64,000 bases of DNA from Planococcus citri (lineage: Eukaryota; Arthropoda; Insecta; Hemiptera; Pseudococcidae). The notes under the pieces were generated by a model that saw only the letters and a program-made list of their open reading frames with translations, made no database searches and was not told where the DNA came from. The position numbers and the translations under genes are program-made. Shown one piece after another: positions 11,641 through 24,429 of the stretch; the stretch's first letter is position 1, and the number at the start of each line of letters is the position of its first letter. The stretch is taken from contig NC_088677.1 of assembly GCF_950023065.1 (NCBI RefSeq), positions 21,163,230 to 21,227,229 on the forward strand, written 5' to 3'.

Positions 11641-14300
11641 AAATTTACGGGGGGGGGGGGGGGGGCTCAATACACGAGAACTACCACATCATCTGTGGGC
11701 CCGACAAATGTTTTTTCTTGAAATGAGGGTGAGGGGGGGTTAATGTAGAACAATTTTAATGTATCTAGAAATGAGATATTTTCAATTTTTTTAAAAATTT
11801 ACATTCTCATTTTTTTTGTGATTTTTTGCACTTTGAGGGGCTCCTTATCAGGGAGGCCAATATGGTTTGAAGGGCTGGAAAAAGTGTTTTCTTGAAAAGG
11901 AGATTAAGTATTCAGAAAAATTCGGACGCAAATTTTGATAAATTTAATTTTTTGTCATTTTTCTAATTTGGGGGCTACCGACACCACTTTTTTTTGCAGA
12001 TGGGGAAAAATAAAAAAACATGGAATTATTTTCTCATCCGAAGTAACAACTTTGGTGGGTGGAAGATGGCAAATTCCAACTTTGCAAAATAAGGTACACC
12101 CTACGCAGCTCAGCATGCATGTTAGAATCTACTATAAGGTACAAGAAGAACCCTTCTTCTCTTAATATACGAGCGCTATAAACAAGTATGTATTTCATCA
12201 ACGAGCTTATTTTTTACCTACTTTAAACAGTGATCGTTCGAGTCTCGGTATCACCAGACTCTCAGCCTCGTAATTATGATGACGAATAGGTACACGAGTA
12301 TTCGTTCTGATTTGCCAGCTTGCTCTAACGACTGTTGAATAGCTGTACGCTTTCTAGTCTTATTAGATTACATACGTAGGGTAGGTCTAGGTATTTGGGT
12401 GCGTACTTAAGCGTAAGTAATGACATCAACATGAGCATGTACTCTATACCTACCTACCAGTTTGTAAGGCTAAGTATAGGTTCGGTTACTTGATTTGAAT
12501 CTCTATTAGATACCTATTCTGTTTTCCGCTTGCAAAAAACAGAATTCTGATGAAAAAATTTGAAAAATTGATTTTCATTTTTGAAAAATCTGTAGTTAGG
12601 TATCGTTAATTCGATTATAGGAATCATAAAAAATAGGCAATCGGTAAGTTTGTAGGTAGACCTCTGTTGTAGGTCACGTGTACCTTACCGATCTGTAGGT
12701 TACCACTGTTAATGCTTTTCCATCTTTTTCTGCAATACTAGTGTATTAGTATGTAATGTCTAATGCATACCTAGGTAGTTTCCTAATTTTACGTATTTTA
12801 ACCGGACAATTTCAACATGTGATATTTTGTAGTAGTACCTGAGATATTTTCGTAGACGTCGCTCGCATATGTGCAAAAAAACGACGTATCGTCAAGAGTA
12901 GGATACATTAACCTACTATTGTTAGAGTACCTATCTCTTATGTAATATGTTGTACTCTCACGAGTAACGATACTTATACAGAGATTTTTAGCTACGCAGA
13001 TTCATTGATTCGATTGTTTTATAAAAAATGAAAATTGCTCCAGTTTTTGGTGAATTTTTTTCAACGTTTTTATATTATACCTTTATTCTAACTCTCATCC
13101 CATCCTATTTCATCTCATGTAGGTATAGATATCTAACTACTCGAACATTGAATGACGAGTGAGCATCTATATCTATCTACCTATACCTACCAATAAACCC
13201 CAACCATACATGTACTTACAGTAATTTCGCTATAGTCAACATTTTACAAATTATTTATAAGTCTTACCATCTATTACGATTTACGACTGCGACTGCGACT
13301 ATTCTACTCGTACACTACCTATTTCTTAAGTCATGACGTTGTATTTTTCGTTTTTCTTTTATTTTTACCTAAATACTGTATGTACCTACTACCACTATAA
13401 CGTGTACCTAATTTTTTAAATTGTTGTTTCTGTACTCGATACTTTTATCAATAATATTGTTTACGCTGCTGTTAATTCATTTTTTTTTAAATAATCATCC
13501 TTCACCTCACGTTTCACGTCCCTGCTACTCTATTGGGCTCGACTGCTCGTCAGTTTTGCGGCAGCCACGTGGATTGTCCACAGGTCTGGGGAGGGCAAGA
13601 TCCCGAGCAGCAGCCTAACAAAGGGCTTACTGTGAACCTGTGGTGTTTGTTCATTTGCTGAGAATTATATATTCGATTAATAAGTAGTACAACATTGTTT
13701 TGTCATTTGTGTAAGGAAATTTGGATCAAGACCTGCGAGTCAGTAAATATCAGAATTTCAGTGCTGGGATTTGGTGTAATCTTTCATCATTTTGTTTCAT
13801 TTCGTATGAGGTGTTTCATGATTAGATACATTTTTTCAAGCCAAATTACGAGAATGAGGAGGCATTTTGTGGCCAAAAGATGGGGCTACACAAACCCTAC
13901 CGGGGTTGATGTGATTCGTTGAAATTTTATAAGCACGTAATTCGATAAAATGGATAATCAAAAGCAGATTGAAGCTGAAGAAAAAATGAAAAAAGAATAC
14001 TTTGAAGAACTGAAAAAATTTGGAACAGGAGAACTTTTTGGGCAAAATTAGCAATCACCTGAATATGAAAAAGCATATGATGAGTTCGTTGGTAATTACT
14101 TAGACCGTGCAGCAGAAGGTAGGTAGATGAACTTAGTAATTGCCATTTCTTTATGTTTCTTATTTACTTGCTAAAATTATTATCAAACGTCTCAGAGACT
14201 AGGGAGAAACTGGGATTTGTTGAAAGTTTTTCGGCAAATCACTGTTGTCGCTTTTGTTTGATTTCTAAGTAACAGATTATTTCTATTTTTCATGCACGAG
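11641..14300. other. Intergenic; G-run and scattered taggtacctac-like repeats
   Basis: Starts with an 18-base G run near 11650. It is otherwise AT-rich with many short TAGGTA/TACCTA runs. Around 13950-14110 a short frame (MDNQKQIEAEEKMKK...) ends at a TAG near 14049; I cannot assign it, though it lies directly before the decayed transposase. Confidence 0.4.
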
Positions 14301-14309
14301 AATGTGTAC

Positions 14310-15490
14310 TAAGAACCGTTGAGAATTACGATGAAGGCTTTAAAAAAAGTAAAGTTTCAGAAACTGGAATTAAAGAAGAATGGATTTTCAATTTACTTGA
14401 TGATTTTCATGTTACAAAAAATTTAAGCGTTGATTGCATGCATGATTTGTTGGAAGGGGTGTGTCTGTGTAAGTATGATGTTGGTAAATTGATTTCATAT
14501 TTCATCGATTGCAAATACTTCACTTTGGATCACTTGAATGATAGAATTCTCGCATTTTAATATAGCTTCAACGAGAAAGGAAGTAAACCTTCGACTATCA
14601 GCAATGGTAACATTCAACAAAAGTATCCGTCGATGTCATCAAGAGAGATGAAATGTTTTCTTTTCAATCTTCCTCTCTCAATAGGTGACTTAATTCCAGA
14701 AGATGATTCGCATTTCCCGTTGTTATTGAAATTAAAAGAAATAGTTACGATTATCTATAGTAAAACAGTTAGCAAATTTATGTACCAATATCTTGGAACT
14801 TTGATAACTGAATGTTTGCAATTATTGCAAGAACTCTTCCCTCAATCGATGAAACCAAAGCACCACTTTTTATTACATTACCCTGAAGTGTAATGCGTTT
14901 AATGGGGCCTCTTTGTTCAACATCTTCAATGAGGTACGAGAGTAAGCATAGGCATGGAAAAGCCACATCTTCGGTTGCCTTGAGTAGAGTGAACATTTGT
15001 CACACAATCGCAATAAAACACCAATTGATGTTGAGCTATGGATTTTATGAAAATAAAGGTGTGTATCCAGATTTTGTTAGTGGTTTGATAAGACCATATT
15101 GTTGTTTAGCAGATATTACAGATTATTCGTTGTTTTCCTATTCTTTACCTTGTGATGTTCTTTTAAATTCAGATGTATCCACAACTACATCAATTGTTAA
15201 AAAGTGTGTAAATTGAAATTGGTTCAATTTTAATTACTCCGAATGAAGGGAAACCTGCATTTACGAAAATCCACTCCCTTATCCTTGAAAGAAATTACAA
15301 ATTTTTCATTGTAGGAAGGAAAGTTAATTGCATATATCATAATCATTTTGATGCTAACAAGGTTAAATCTTATTCTGATAAGTGGCGATGCATTCTCTTT
15401 AAAGATATTTCGAAGCACAATTTGTTTGTTGTTTTATTGTTACTCCAGAAATTCGACTGTCCGATGGCTCTAAATATGTCAATAAAAAAT
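14310..15490 (+). pseudogene. Decayed DNA-transposon protein (CACTA-like 'HHFLLHYP' family)
   Basis: Consecutive open pieces read SVDCMHDLLEGVC, a middle part with LPLSIGDLIPEDDSHF, then KPKHHFLLHYPEV, MRLMGPL, SMRYESKHRHGK and finally a piece with YHNHFDANKV. This order fits a transposase-associated protein common in arthropod genomes, probably of CACTA-type elements; the family name is from memory. The copy is dead: a TAA interrupts near 14559, two extra bases after the GTG codon near 14891 shift the frame, and a TGA follows at 15214. No terminal repeats located. Confidence 0.7.
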
Positions 15491-16360
15491 GGGCATAGAT
15501 AGTTGCAAATTTATCTTGTGTATTATTGAAGTTGGTTCCTGTACAAACCATGTCGTGATGTTTACAACGTTTCATTGCTTTGAGTGAATTTAAACATATT
15601 TATAAAACTGAAAAAACAATTTTTGTCTCATTTTCAAGTAGGTATTCTAAGGTACCCAAGGTACTATACCATAATTTTTCTTTAATTTTTGTTCTGAACA
15701 ATTTTTTTTTCCATTTAAAATAATATGTACCTAATATTCGTGATTTTAATTGTCTGTGAATGTCAATTGTAGTGTTTTTTTTTTTTTTCAATTTATGTCA
15801 ATACTATCCAATTCTTGAAAATACTGCTGCTGGAGATAATATATTATTACCTAGACTTCCTTTGATTCCTAGCAATATGCCCTTTTCAGTTTTAAAAGAT
15901 TGCAATTTCTCGTGAAAATGTGTTTTGCATTGGCAATTATATAATAAAAGTCAGGCACAGACTTTTAACACAGTTGGAGTTGAGCTTAGTATTAAATGAT
16001 GTTTGAGACCTCAATTTTAGAAATTAAAAATTTAGAGGGGTAATTTTAATTTAGTATATGTGGGATGTGAAAAGTTCAATTTTTTAGTATTTTTTTGTTA
16101 CAAAATTTTTATGTTATGAATGATTATGAGTATTTATTTTATTTTTTAGATAAAGTTTTATGGGTAATATTTGCTTGTGAATAAATAATTGAACACGTAT
16201 TATGTTCTTCTAAAAATCACATATTTACGAAAATCAATTCTAATGAAATCGCATGAAATGAATACTCAAACAGTAAGCAAAGTTATTCATTTTATTAACA
16301 CCAAGGCACAATACAAAATATAATGAGGCGGAAATTCGTTGACAAATTCAGTAAGCAGTC
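15491..16360. other. AT-rich, nothing recognised
   Basis: No coding stretch, RNA gene or element end identified. Confidence 0.4.
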
Positions 16361-16384
16361 CATCTTGGCCGGAAATCCGGAATC

Positions 16385-16870
16385 GAAGCACCTTATTGAT
16401 GACGTCATGGTGCATACCATTTCTCGTTTTTTTTCTGGGTTTTCAATTCCAAGTGTTTGGTTACATGTATGGGAGGAATTCTGTTTTTAGCCCTTTTTTT
16501 ACTAGAATAAAGTGAATTTGCGAAAATTTTGATGAGAACTTTTCATAAATAAAATGAAATTTCCCGTCGAATGTTGTAAAAATATTTTGTTTTTGTGCAG
16601 AAACAACGACTTCATGAAATACCTTTATTCACGAATTGTTGAGTAGATAAGTACATTTTCATAAAATAGTTTTTTCTACACGAAAATGGAAATTTTTTAC
16701 AACACTTTATTCGAGAAAAGTCTTGATCAAAATTCATGTTCATCCACTTATTTCTACTAAAAAAAAAAAAAAGTTGTAAGGTATAATTTCTCTCATAGGT
16801 ATAACCAAAAACTTGAAAAAATGCACAGAGAAATAGTGCAATGACGTCATCAATAAGGTGCTTTGATTTC
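16385..16870. mobile_element. MITE-like inverted repeat, about 490 bp
   Basis: AAGCACCTTATTGATGACGT near 16386 recurs as its reverse complement near 16850 (ACGTCATCAATAAGGTGCTT). Homology continues inward for roughly 100 bp on each side. No transposase inside; I could not fix a target duplication. It lies just upstream of the MULE relic and could be related to it, but that is inference. Confidence 0.6.
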
Positions 16871-17007
16871 AACATCACCTGACCTGCCCCATTCAACGAC
16901 ACAAAGATGATGCTTCCTATATTGATGTACAAGTAACAAACTGAAACTTGGAATGAATTAAAACAAAGACCATTTCGTTCTGATAATTATGAGCAAATTT
17001 CAGAAAA

Positions 17008-17480
17008 AAAATGCTGAAACAATTTGGAGCAAAAGTCATATGCATTGACGGCACACATGGTACTAATCAGTATGAATTTCAACTGTTTACTCTTCCAACA
17101 ATCGATGAATAGAGAGAAGGCTTCCCAGCAGCGTTCTGCATTTCAAACAGAGAACATGAAAAAATATTTGAAGTATTCTTCACACAGATCAAAGAAGAAG
17201 TTGGAATAATAAACACAAGACTATAGTATTATGAGGGATGGAGCAGAAGCATTCTACAATGCTCGGTGTTCAGAATTATTATGGGATGATGCGACAAAAC
17301 AGCTGTTATGTTCATGGCACATGAATAAAAATTGGACCACCAATCAAATACCACAATAAAAAGAAGGAAGTACTGAAATCTTTTTAAAGCTTGGATGAAG
17401 AATTTTATGAAAATGCTTTCAAACGAGAATTTGAGAAGTTGCTAACTACTTTGGAGAACGACAAGAAAACATAACAAACA
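17008..17480 (+). pseudogene. Decayed MULE-type transposase fragment
   Basis: The frame from 17010 reads FGAKVICIDGTHGTNQYEFQ, then EGFPAAFCISNREHE and FFTQIKEEVG. This is the DDE-containing core of MULE transposases ('IDGTHGTN' followed by 'FPVAFCISNR'). A TAG lies in the middle (near 17110). Several further stops and shifts follow, and only the central part is present. Confidence 0.8.
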
Positions 17481-17616
17481 CTGACGACTTGAGAAAATAT
17501 TGAAGAGATCATTATTTTAATAATATGTATGCGATGATGGGCGAAGTGTTATTGGCTCAAAACGTACCTATGAATATAAATATGACCATTAGGGTGATCT
17601 TTAAAATACAGAGTTG

Positions 17617-17990
17617 CACAAAAATTAGTATTCCGATTTTCAAATTTCAAAAAGTTTAAGTTTTTTGTAAAAAAAAATCAAAAACCAAGCATTCTAGACA
17701 AAAACTAATGACATTATGTTGATTGGAACGTAGAATGCTTTGTTTCACCTACAGATCAAATTATTTTAAAAATAGACTTTTGAAAAATTTACAAACAGCA
17801 TTTCATAAAAATTGATATGAAGGTAAAATGAAACGTCCTACAAAAAAATTATACTACACCTGACCAAAATTGTAGAGAATTGAATTTCCAATGGACATAA
17901 TGTGATTATTTTTTTCTAGAATGCTTAGTTTTTGATTTTTTTTTCTTCAAAAAACTAAAACTTTTGAAATGTGGAAATTGGAATAGGTAA
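17617..17990. mobile_element. MITE-like inverted repeat; third arm copy at 20400-20500
   Basis: The arm with AAAAATCAAAAACCAAGCATTCTAGA (about 17670-17700) recurs inverted near 17915-17950 (TCTAGAATGCTTAGTTTTTG). A related single arm appears near 20405-20500. Internal sequence is non-coding. Confidence 0.6.
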
Positions 17991-17999
17991 TGACTTTTC

Positions 18000-18714
18000 A
18001 GTCATTCTGTATAATTTCACAATTATTTAAAATTTATGGAATTTAAGTACTTAGCTATTTAAAAAATGTCTAACTGATCTCCTGAAAAATCATTTAAAAT
18101 TTTCATTATTGATTTCGACCCATCATACTGTATTGCGAGTTCGATGTGGTGATTAGAATTCGGTAAGTACATTCCTGAATACGATCAGAACGTCTTAGTC
18201 TTGATCATCATAGATTTCAATCGAGTCGTTTTTTTTCCTCCAGTAAATTTAAATATGCTTTGAATACAAATAAAAAACCTCTGACAAAATCGTGTTGTTG
18301 TTTTTTTTTTTCAAATTCAGGTGTTTGAAAAATTCTTAAAGGAGGAGACTAAGCCTCAAAATCCAAGTGCTGCTGAATTCGTAGTTTCCACCACCGTTCT
18401 CAATCAGAATAGAAATGTTGTAATGTTACTCAAAATCCTGACTCACCCGGTGCTCAGACAGATACACCACCGAATTCGAATATTTGTCGATGAGAAGGAA
18501 TCACTGATCATTGTAATTAATACTCCACATCTCTATACTTACATAACAAGTAAGTAAGTGCTCTAATTTCACCTAAGCTTCAGTTTCTCAAAATAATTAG
18601 CTGTTTTTAATTAAAATGAGATGTTTTTCAAAAACGTGCGTTTTGAGTCAAGTGGAACAATAGAAAAAGTGGCGCCATGTGGAATATGATAACATATCAA
18701 CATCGAAGATAACC
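18000..18714 (+). other. Non-coding; one possible orphan exon at about 18321-18555
   Basis: A T-rich tract and AG precede an open stretch starting VFEKFLKEETKPQNP. It closes with CAA followed by GTAAGTAAGT, a good donor. I do not recognise the 78 codons and find no partner exons, so this may be chance. Confidence 0.25.
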
Positions 18715-18717
18715 CAG

Positions 18718-19287
18718 TAATGTTGGAGGTAGACTCTGGTTGTGATGATATATTACTTTAATCCTGCATCAACTGTACAATCAATTAAACATTCATTGAG
18801 AACTAGAGCCTACTACAGTAACACTCCGAGCTTACACACACAAAATGTCTTCAAGCCAGATGGTAAAGTAACTGTTACAGCATCCTATAATGGAGAATCG
18901 ATTCAAAATGACATTTACATTGTTCCGGATCAATATGCACTAGTTTTAGGAAGGGCTTGGATCCGAGGTCTTAAAATAAAGCTGGAAGAAATCAATGAGA
19001 AAAATTCACTAGCTATTACACCTGATTCTATCAATAATACCTACCATCTCCAATGATGTTGTAGATCAGTTTAAAGACTTGTTTGAGAGTGAAGTTGGTC
19101 GCGTTCCAGACTACAAGGTGCATCATCAGCTCCATGAAGGTGCCACACCAGTTTATCACAAAGAATGCCTGGCGCCCATTACCCTAATGCATAATTGGAA
19201 CTCAAAAAGGAATTCAATGAATTGGAAGCTGCTAGGATTATCATCACTAAAACAGAGACAAGTGATTGGGGTTTACTGTGGGTTGTG
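18718..19287 (+). pseudogene. Ty3/Gypsy pol fragment: protease and start of reverse transcriptase
   Basis: Reads LEVDSGCDD (retropepsin DSG active site). After a frame change near 18756 it reads LVLGRAWIRGLKI (end of the protease fold). From 19079 it reads FESEVGRVPDYKVHH and WNSKRNSMNW-type sequence (RT N-terminus), with another frame change inside. It stops where a MITE is inserted at 19290. Confidence 0.8.
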
Positions 19288-19289
19288 TA

Positions 19290-19530
19290 CTCTCTAAATT
19301 TGAAACAGTGGAATTTCACTGCTTAGCAGTCACGACATTTTGGCTTGTTAAAAGCAGTAGTTTTTTACTGCAAAACAGTAAAAAATTTACTGAATTGATC
19401 AGTAAAAATTATTTTTACTGGCCAATTCAGTAGATTTTTCACTGTTTTGCAGTAAAAAACTACTGCTTTTAACAAGCCAAAATGTCGTGACTGCTAAGCA
19501 GTGAAATTCCACTGTTTCAAATTTAGAGAG
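19290..19530. mobile_element. 241-bp palindromic MITE with TA target duplication
   Basis: CTCTCTAAATTTGAAACAGT at the left end is exactly inverted at the right end, and the arms match over about 110 bp each around a short centre. TA flanks both sides (19288-19289, 19531-19532), as for Tc1/mariner-related MITEs. The element cuts the Gypsy reverse transcriptase fragment. Confidence 0.88.
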
Positions 19531-20221
19531 TAGTATTTACCTATGTGACAACCCTGCATTCTAGAATTATGTGTAAATATGTTTCGTTGCATTATCAATA
19601 CGAAGTATGAAAATGTGCGAGTGTAATAATGTGAAATTTATTATTTGTTTATTTCGAATTCGATCTTAAACAGTACAAATGGCAACGAGGTGAACAATTT
19701 TTTCTCGTTATTGAATGGTGCGTCGCGATCCCTACCGGCCACAAATATCTAATAGACGAACTATTTATGGCTGTGACAGCTTTTCAGCGAAGATTGCGTT
19801 ATCCAGAGCGTTGTAGGACGGAAATACAACGTCTCTTGTCCGCTATAATACGATGAGCGACAGTAGCGCGATACGCACAGGGCCCTAGCCCGCGAATAGA
19901 TACTCCACAGAGTTAATTCCGGCCATGGTCGCCGCATTTTCACCTGCAGCCAGGTTAATCGTTTCCGTTTCTTCGGTGATGTCTATGCTATGTTATCGCC
20001 GCACGCTACGTATTTACGTTTTCACGCGTTGAGCGACATCTCAACAAACTCACCTTTGCCGTCTCGATACGGATTTCGGTCATGTTTACGATCGCATACG
20101 TGTCTGGATCACCAGCCACTTGCGATAATAATGGTTCCCTACCTACACTATTACTACCTAGATGTAGGTATCTCTATAGTACATATTATTTCATGTTCAT
20201 TAATTTTTTTTTTCAATTGCA

Positions 20222-20405
20222 GTTAATTTAAATCAGCAAACTATTGCGAGATTAATAGAACTTGAGAAGAAAATCGATCTCACGACGAGTAATATTGCAT
20301 TGCCTTCTAATTATGGACCTCATCTAGAGGCAATTTGGACCCATTAGCCGATTAAAGATATGCAAGAATTTCGCGACTTTGATTTGAAGTTAACAAATGA
20401 TGAAA
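20222..20405 (+). pseudogene. DUF4806-like protein fragment
   Basis: An acceptor-like TTTTTTCAATTGCAG precedes a frame reading NQQTIARLIELEKKIDLTTS, then a TAG (near 20345), then PIKDMQEFRDFDLKL. The '(F/L)P(V/I)K...EF..F...L' pattern is that of DUF4806, a domain widespread in insect transposon-associated genes of unknown function. It ends at a repeat at about 20405. Confidence 0.5.
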
Positions 20406-21699
20406 ATTTTAAATTTCCAATCGACATAATGTCGTTAGTTTTTTTTCTAGAGTGCTTAGTTTTTGAGTTTTTCTCAAAAAACTAAAATTTCATGATATGT
20501 GCAAATTCATTTTTCTGAAAAGTGATAAATTTAAAGAAAATTTTCCATTTGGTGCACACCAATAAAAAATGCACTCCTTGTGACTATTTCTAACTGACAA
20601 ACATTAAAAACAATCAAAACTATTTGTTAACACTACGATGGTCAGGCGCCATTTAGCGTTAAATCCAATTTTTTTCAAAAATCACTTTTTGGTCAATTCT
20701 TAAGGGAAATTTCGCGCCCGATCCAGTGGTACCACTAGTTTTTTGAAATTCCGACATTAAAACCACGTAAAATGGAAAAGAAAAAATAACGTTAACTCCT
20801 AAAGGCAAAAATCTCCCGAGCCATTTAACATTAACTCCACTTTCCTACACGTTGAGCTGAAGAAAACAGCAAATTACTTGATGAATTATCACCTCTTTAT
20901 TTTTAAGTGCTTTGCTTTTAGTTTGGGAAAAAAATATATAAAGCTATGGATTTTAATGAGGATAATAATATTAATATTACCAGGGAAGTTGAAAATGTCT
21001 TACTTCTAGATGTAGGTATAACTTTGTATGTACAAAATTTGCTCAAAAAAGGTGGATTTTTTTTAGATGTACCCTTATAACTCCAAACAACTTGCAATGT
21101 TGTTGAGATTTTGAGTTAGGCCATTTGCGTTTTTTACAAGATCCACATAATGTTTAATGTACCCAACTCAAAGTGTAATTTTTGGTTGAGGGGGGTCATA
21201 CAAACCCCAAAAATGTAAAAACATCAAAATCAATTGAAAGAAATTTCAACAAATTATTCACGTAATTTATTCTCACTCAATCTCAATCCGGTTAAACTTT
21301 TTACAAAATTATCCTCATGTTTTGGTAATGTTGAGTGATTTTGATTCTATAGGCTTTTTTGAGCATTTTCAACTCGTTTTCCCTGGTTGGTCAATAATTT
21401 TGAAACAAAAATAACCACTAATAAAAAATAACTGATATTTTTAGGCACAAAACCATAAATGCAAAATTATAACTGATATTTTTTCCCATTTTGTTAACAT
21501 CTCTGGTAGGCCTATTCATCATTCCCATGCTGTATTTGCCTAATGAGATTTTAAACTTTTATCAAATCCTGTATCTAAGGGTTTAGTTTTGATTTTTGTT
21601 TATATTCCTAATATTAATAAATAGGTAAATAAACCATATCTGTGTTGTATTTATTTTTAAATATTTTGCAGGGCGAATTTCAGTCATTTTAATAGCTGA

Positions 21700-21860
21700 G
21701 TTTATGTAGTATTACATGGTAAATACAAGGCTACTAGATATCTGTAAAGCATCATGGCTACAAGGCATTAACGAATAGATATCTATTGTGTAGCGCATTG
21801 CAGCCATAATGCTTTACAGATATCTATTAGCCTTGTATTTACCACGTAATACTACATAAA
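21700..21860. repeat. Small palindromic MITE-like sequence
   Basis: TTATGTAGTATTACATGGTA at the left recurs inverted at the right (TACCACGTAATACTACATAA) with one mismatch. Homology continues through AGATATCTGTAAAGCAT. It is embedded near the right end of the 2.25-kb element. Confidence 0.7.
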
Positions 21861-21992
21861 AGGTACTTTCCAGTCATTAAAACAAGGTAATTTCAGCTAT
21901 TCCAGTTATCCATTAGCTGTATCTTTGGCTGAAAAAAATATCTAATAGATGTCTATTAGACGTTTGTGGCCAGTAGGGGATATATCAACAAA

Positions 21993-22840
21993 ATGGAGTA
22001 TAAACCCCCAGTTCTTGAGTTTTCAGTAAGAAAATCTGCAGGCTCCAAAGATTAGGAAAGATGGCTAAGCATTCTCAATCTGTATTTCACCACTGAAGAA
22101 ATAACAAGCCCTGAAATTAAACAAGCAACGTTATTACTTTACGCTGGTCTGGAGGTCCAAGACCTATACTACTCCTTGCTGATTGTTTCTATGCTACCAA
22201 CAGGTAAAAATGTTTACAATTACACCATCGAGCGCCTTGAAGCTAAACTAATACCTAAAACTACAAAATGGTACAAACGCCACATCCTAAATCATATTAA
22301 ACAGAATAAGGATGAAGGTATTGGCGAATTTATTACACAAATTCAAAACCAAGCTAATAAAATGTTCCTTCCAAAATATGGTGGTATTAGACGAGGCAGT
22401 TATATGCAAATTATTGAAGGGTGTTATCAACTGAATTGAAAACTTGCCTGTTGGAGAAAGATAATGAAGCTGGATGAAGCAGAACATACAAAGTGCCTTT
22501 ACAAGTAACAGTTAGTCAGCTACGCTGCAAGAGAATGTATGTCGTGTTAATAATAACCAACATCAGAAAAATAAAAGACCAGCTAAAAAAGACAATGCAT
22601 CTTGGAAAACTCTGTGCACTTCGGGTGAAGCTAAACCTCCTGTCTGTATTCGCTGCGGTCAAGAAGGACATAAAGCAAACGATGAGAAATGTCCTGCTGG
22701 AATCGATACTTGCACCAAGTGTAAGAAAGTAGCATTTGATTGTGTGCGGATATGCGCAGGGCGAATGAGGTGGTAATAGATGAAAAATACCTCCTCCCTG
22801 TTATCAAAGACCTCTCACTGAAAATCAAAGACTGCAACGT
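21993..22840 (+). pseudogene. Ty3/Gypsy gag relic with zinc knuckle
   Basis: Starts MEYKPPVLEF, has a TAG after about 21 codons, then reads LYFTTEEITSPEIKQATLLL and DEGIGEFITQIQNQANKMF, a Gypsy capsid pattern. In another frame near 22655 it reads CIRCGQEGHKANDEKC, a CCHC knuckle. Several frame changes make it non-functional. Confidence 0.75.
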
Positions 22841-22844
22841 GTTT

Positions 22845-24132
22845 AGCTAAGTTGATTTGATTCGTGCATATAACCAATGCCAGCTTGATGAAGAATCTCG
22901 CAAAATTACTACACTACATTTGTTACTCATATGGGTTTGTTTTGTTCCAAAACCCTTATGTTCCGTGAAAAAACTGGCTCTGAGATGTTTCAGAAGTTAA
23001 TGGAAATAATACTCGCTGGCCTTGAAGCTTTCATCATTCAAGACATACCTACATATATACTTGTTTACAGTTAAATGATGGAAGAACATGACACAAACTT
23101 GAAAGCACTCTTGCATCATTCGGAAGAAGTTGGATTAAAAATGAACGCAAAAAAAGTCCATTTTTCGTCAGAAAGAGATGAAATTCATTGGCCATATTAT
23201 CTCTGAAAATACAATTTGTCCTTCTGAAGATAAAGTTGCGGCCATTAAAGAGTTCCATTTACCTGAGAATGCCAAAGAATTACTTACCTTCATCAGTTTA
23301 GTAAGCTATTGTGGTAAATTCATTCCTAACTTATCTACCAAGTTGGATATTTTACAAAAAACAGCTCAAAGTATTCTGTTCAAATGGACACCAGAAGCTG
23401 GGCAGATTTTCCTGCATGTTCAAACACTCCTATCTTCTGATACATACCTGAGTCTTTTCAACCCCAATCTGCCTACAATGGTAATGGCTGATGCGAGCCC
23501 AGTTGGATTGGGAGCAGTTCTACTACAGAAAAAAGGCAGCCAAACTAGGATCATATGTTACGTTAATAGATCCCTGCCTCTAGTTGACAGACACTATTCA
23601 CAAACCAAAAAGGAATCGTTAGCACTCATTTTTGCAGTCGAATGGCTCAAAATGTATTCAATTGGATGTGAGTTTGATCTGATAACTGATCATAAACCGC
23701 TATGTATGTTTGGCCCATGTTCAAAACCCTGTGCTTGTTTAGAACGATGGATACTCCAGTTACAAGGTTACAAATACAGAATCGTTCATATTGCTGGTAA
23801 AAATAATATTGCCAATCCGTTATCCAGATTACTGCAACTCTGCAGTCTGCAACCAAAGTCCATACTTACAATGAACGATATTTATGAAAAAAATTTGTAA
23901 TGTTGGTTGATAATCTTGTTCCAAGAGCGATACATCATTGATGATAAAGAACAAATGGATCACTTATGGGTCCACAGCATTAACCAGTCCAGAGAAAAAT
24001 TATTCTCAGTTAGATAGTGAGGTGCTTGCCATCCGTTTTGCAATAAAGCACTTTTTTCAGTATCTGTTTGGTAGAAAATTTCAACTTATTAGTGAAGATA
24101 CTTCCCTACCAGAAATGATGTCAGCACAATAA
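22845..24132 (+). pseudogene. Ty3/Gypsy reverse transcriptase and RNase H relic
   Basis: Frame-shifting pieces read KDCNVFS and IRAYNQCQLDEESRK (RT palm), then a disrupted YxDD region near 23040. The longest piece (23178-23900) reads MKFIGHIISENTICP, MADASPVGLGAVLLQK and LITDHKPL (RNase H). A second RNase H segment (23938-24132, YGSTALTSPEKNYSQL) repeats part of this domain, so the locus is a mosaic of at least two copies. Confidence 0.85.
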
Positions 24133-24429
24133 CAGAGGTACCTAAGTATGATTACAGAGGTACTCCGTATTCTTATCAAGTTTCAACTACAAAATTATAC
24201 ATAGAAAAGGAGATGAGAATATACACATCTATTGTTTATCCCCCATGCCTCGCCTGTACCTATGGCGCAAAATTTTGTACCTAATCTCTTCTAATAGGTA
24301 CTCTAAAGTACAATGGTGTTAGAAATGAATCATTGAGTGATACCAACGTGCAGAAAATAATCCAAAATCTGCAATCAACCAGTGATGCAGACAGCTTATT
24401 TAAGTTACAATCAACAATGGTGCAGTTTA

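Larger units (their letters stand above)
19730..21978. mobile_element. 2.25-kb DNA element with CCCTAC-ended inverted repeats
   Basis: The left end CCCTACCGGCCACAAATATC and the right end (reverse complement) CCCTACTGGCCACAAACGTC share about 28 bp with three mismatches, each followed by TAATAGAC. GAT flanks both ends, a possible 3-bp duplication. Inside are a DUF4806-like exon, a single MITE arm, and a small palindrome at 21700-21860. No transposase core recognised; superfamily unknown. Confidence 0.6.
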
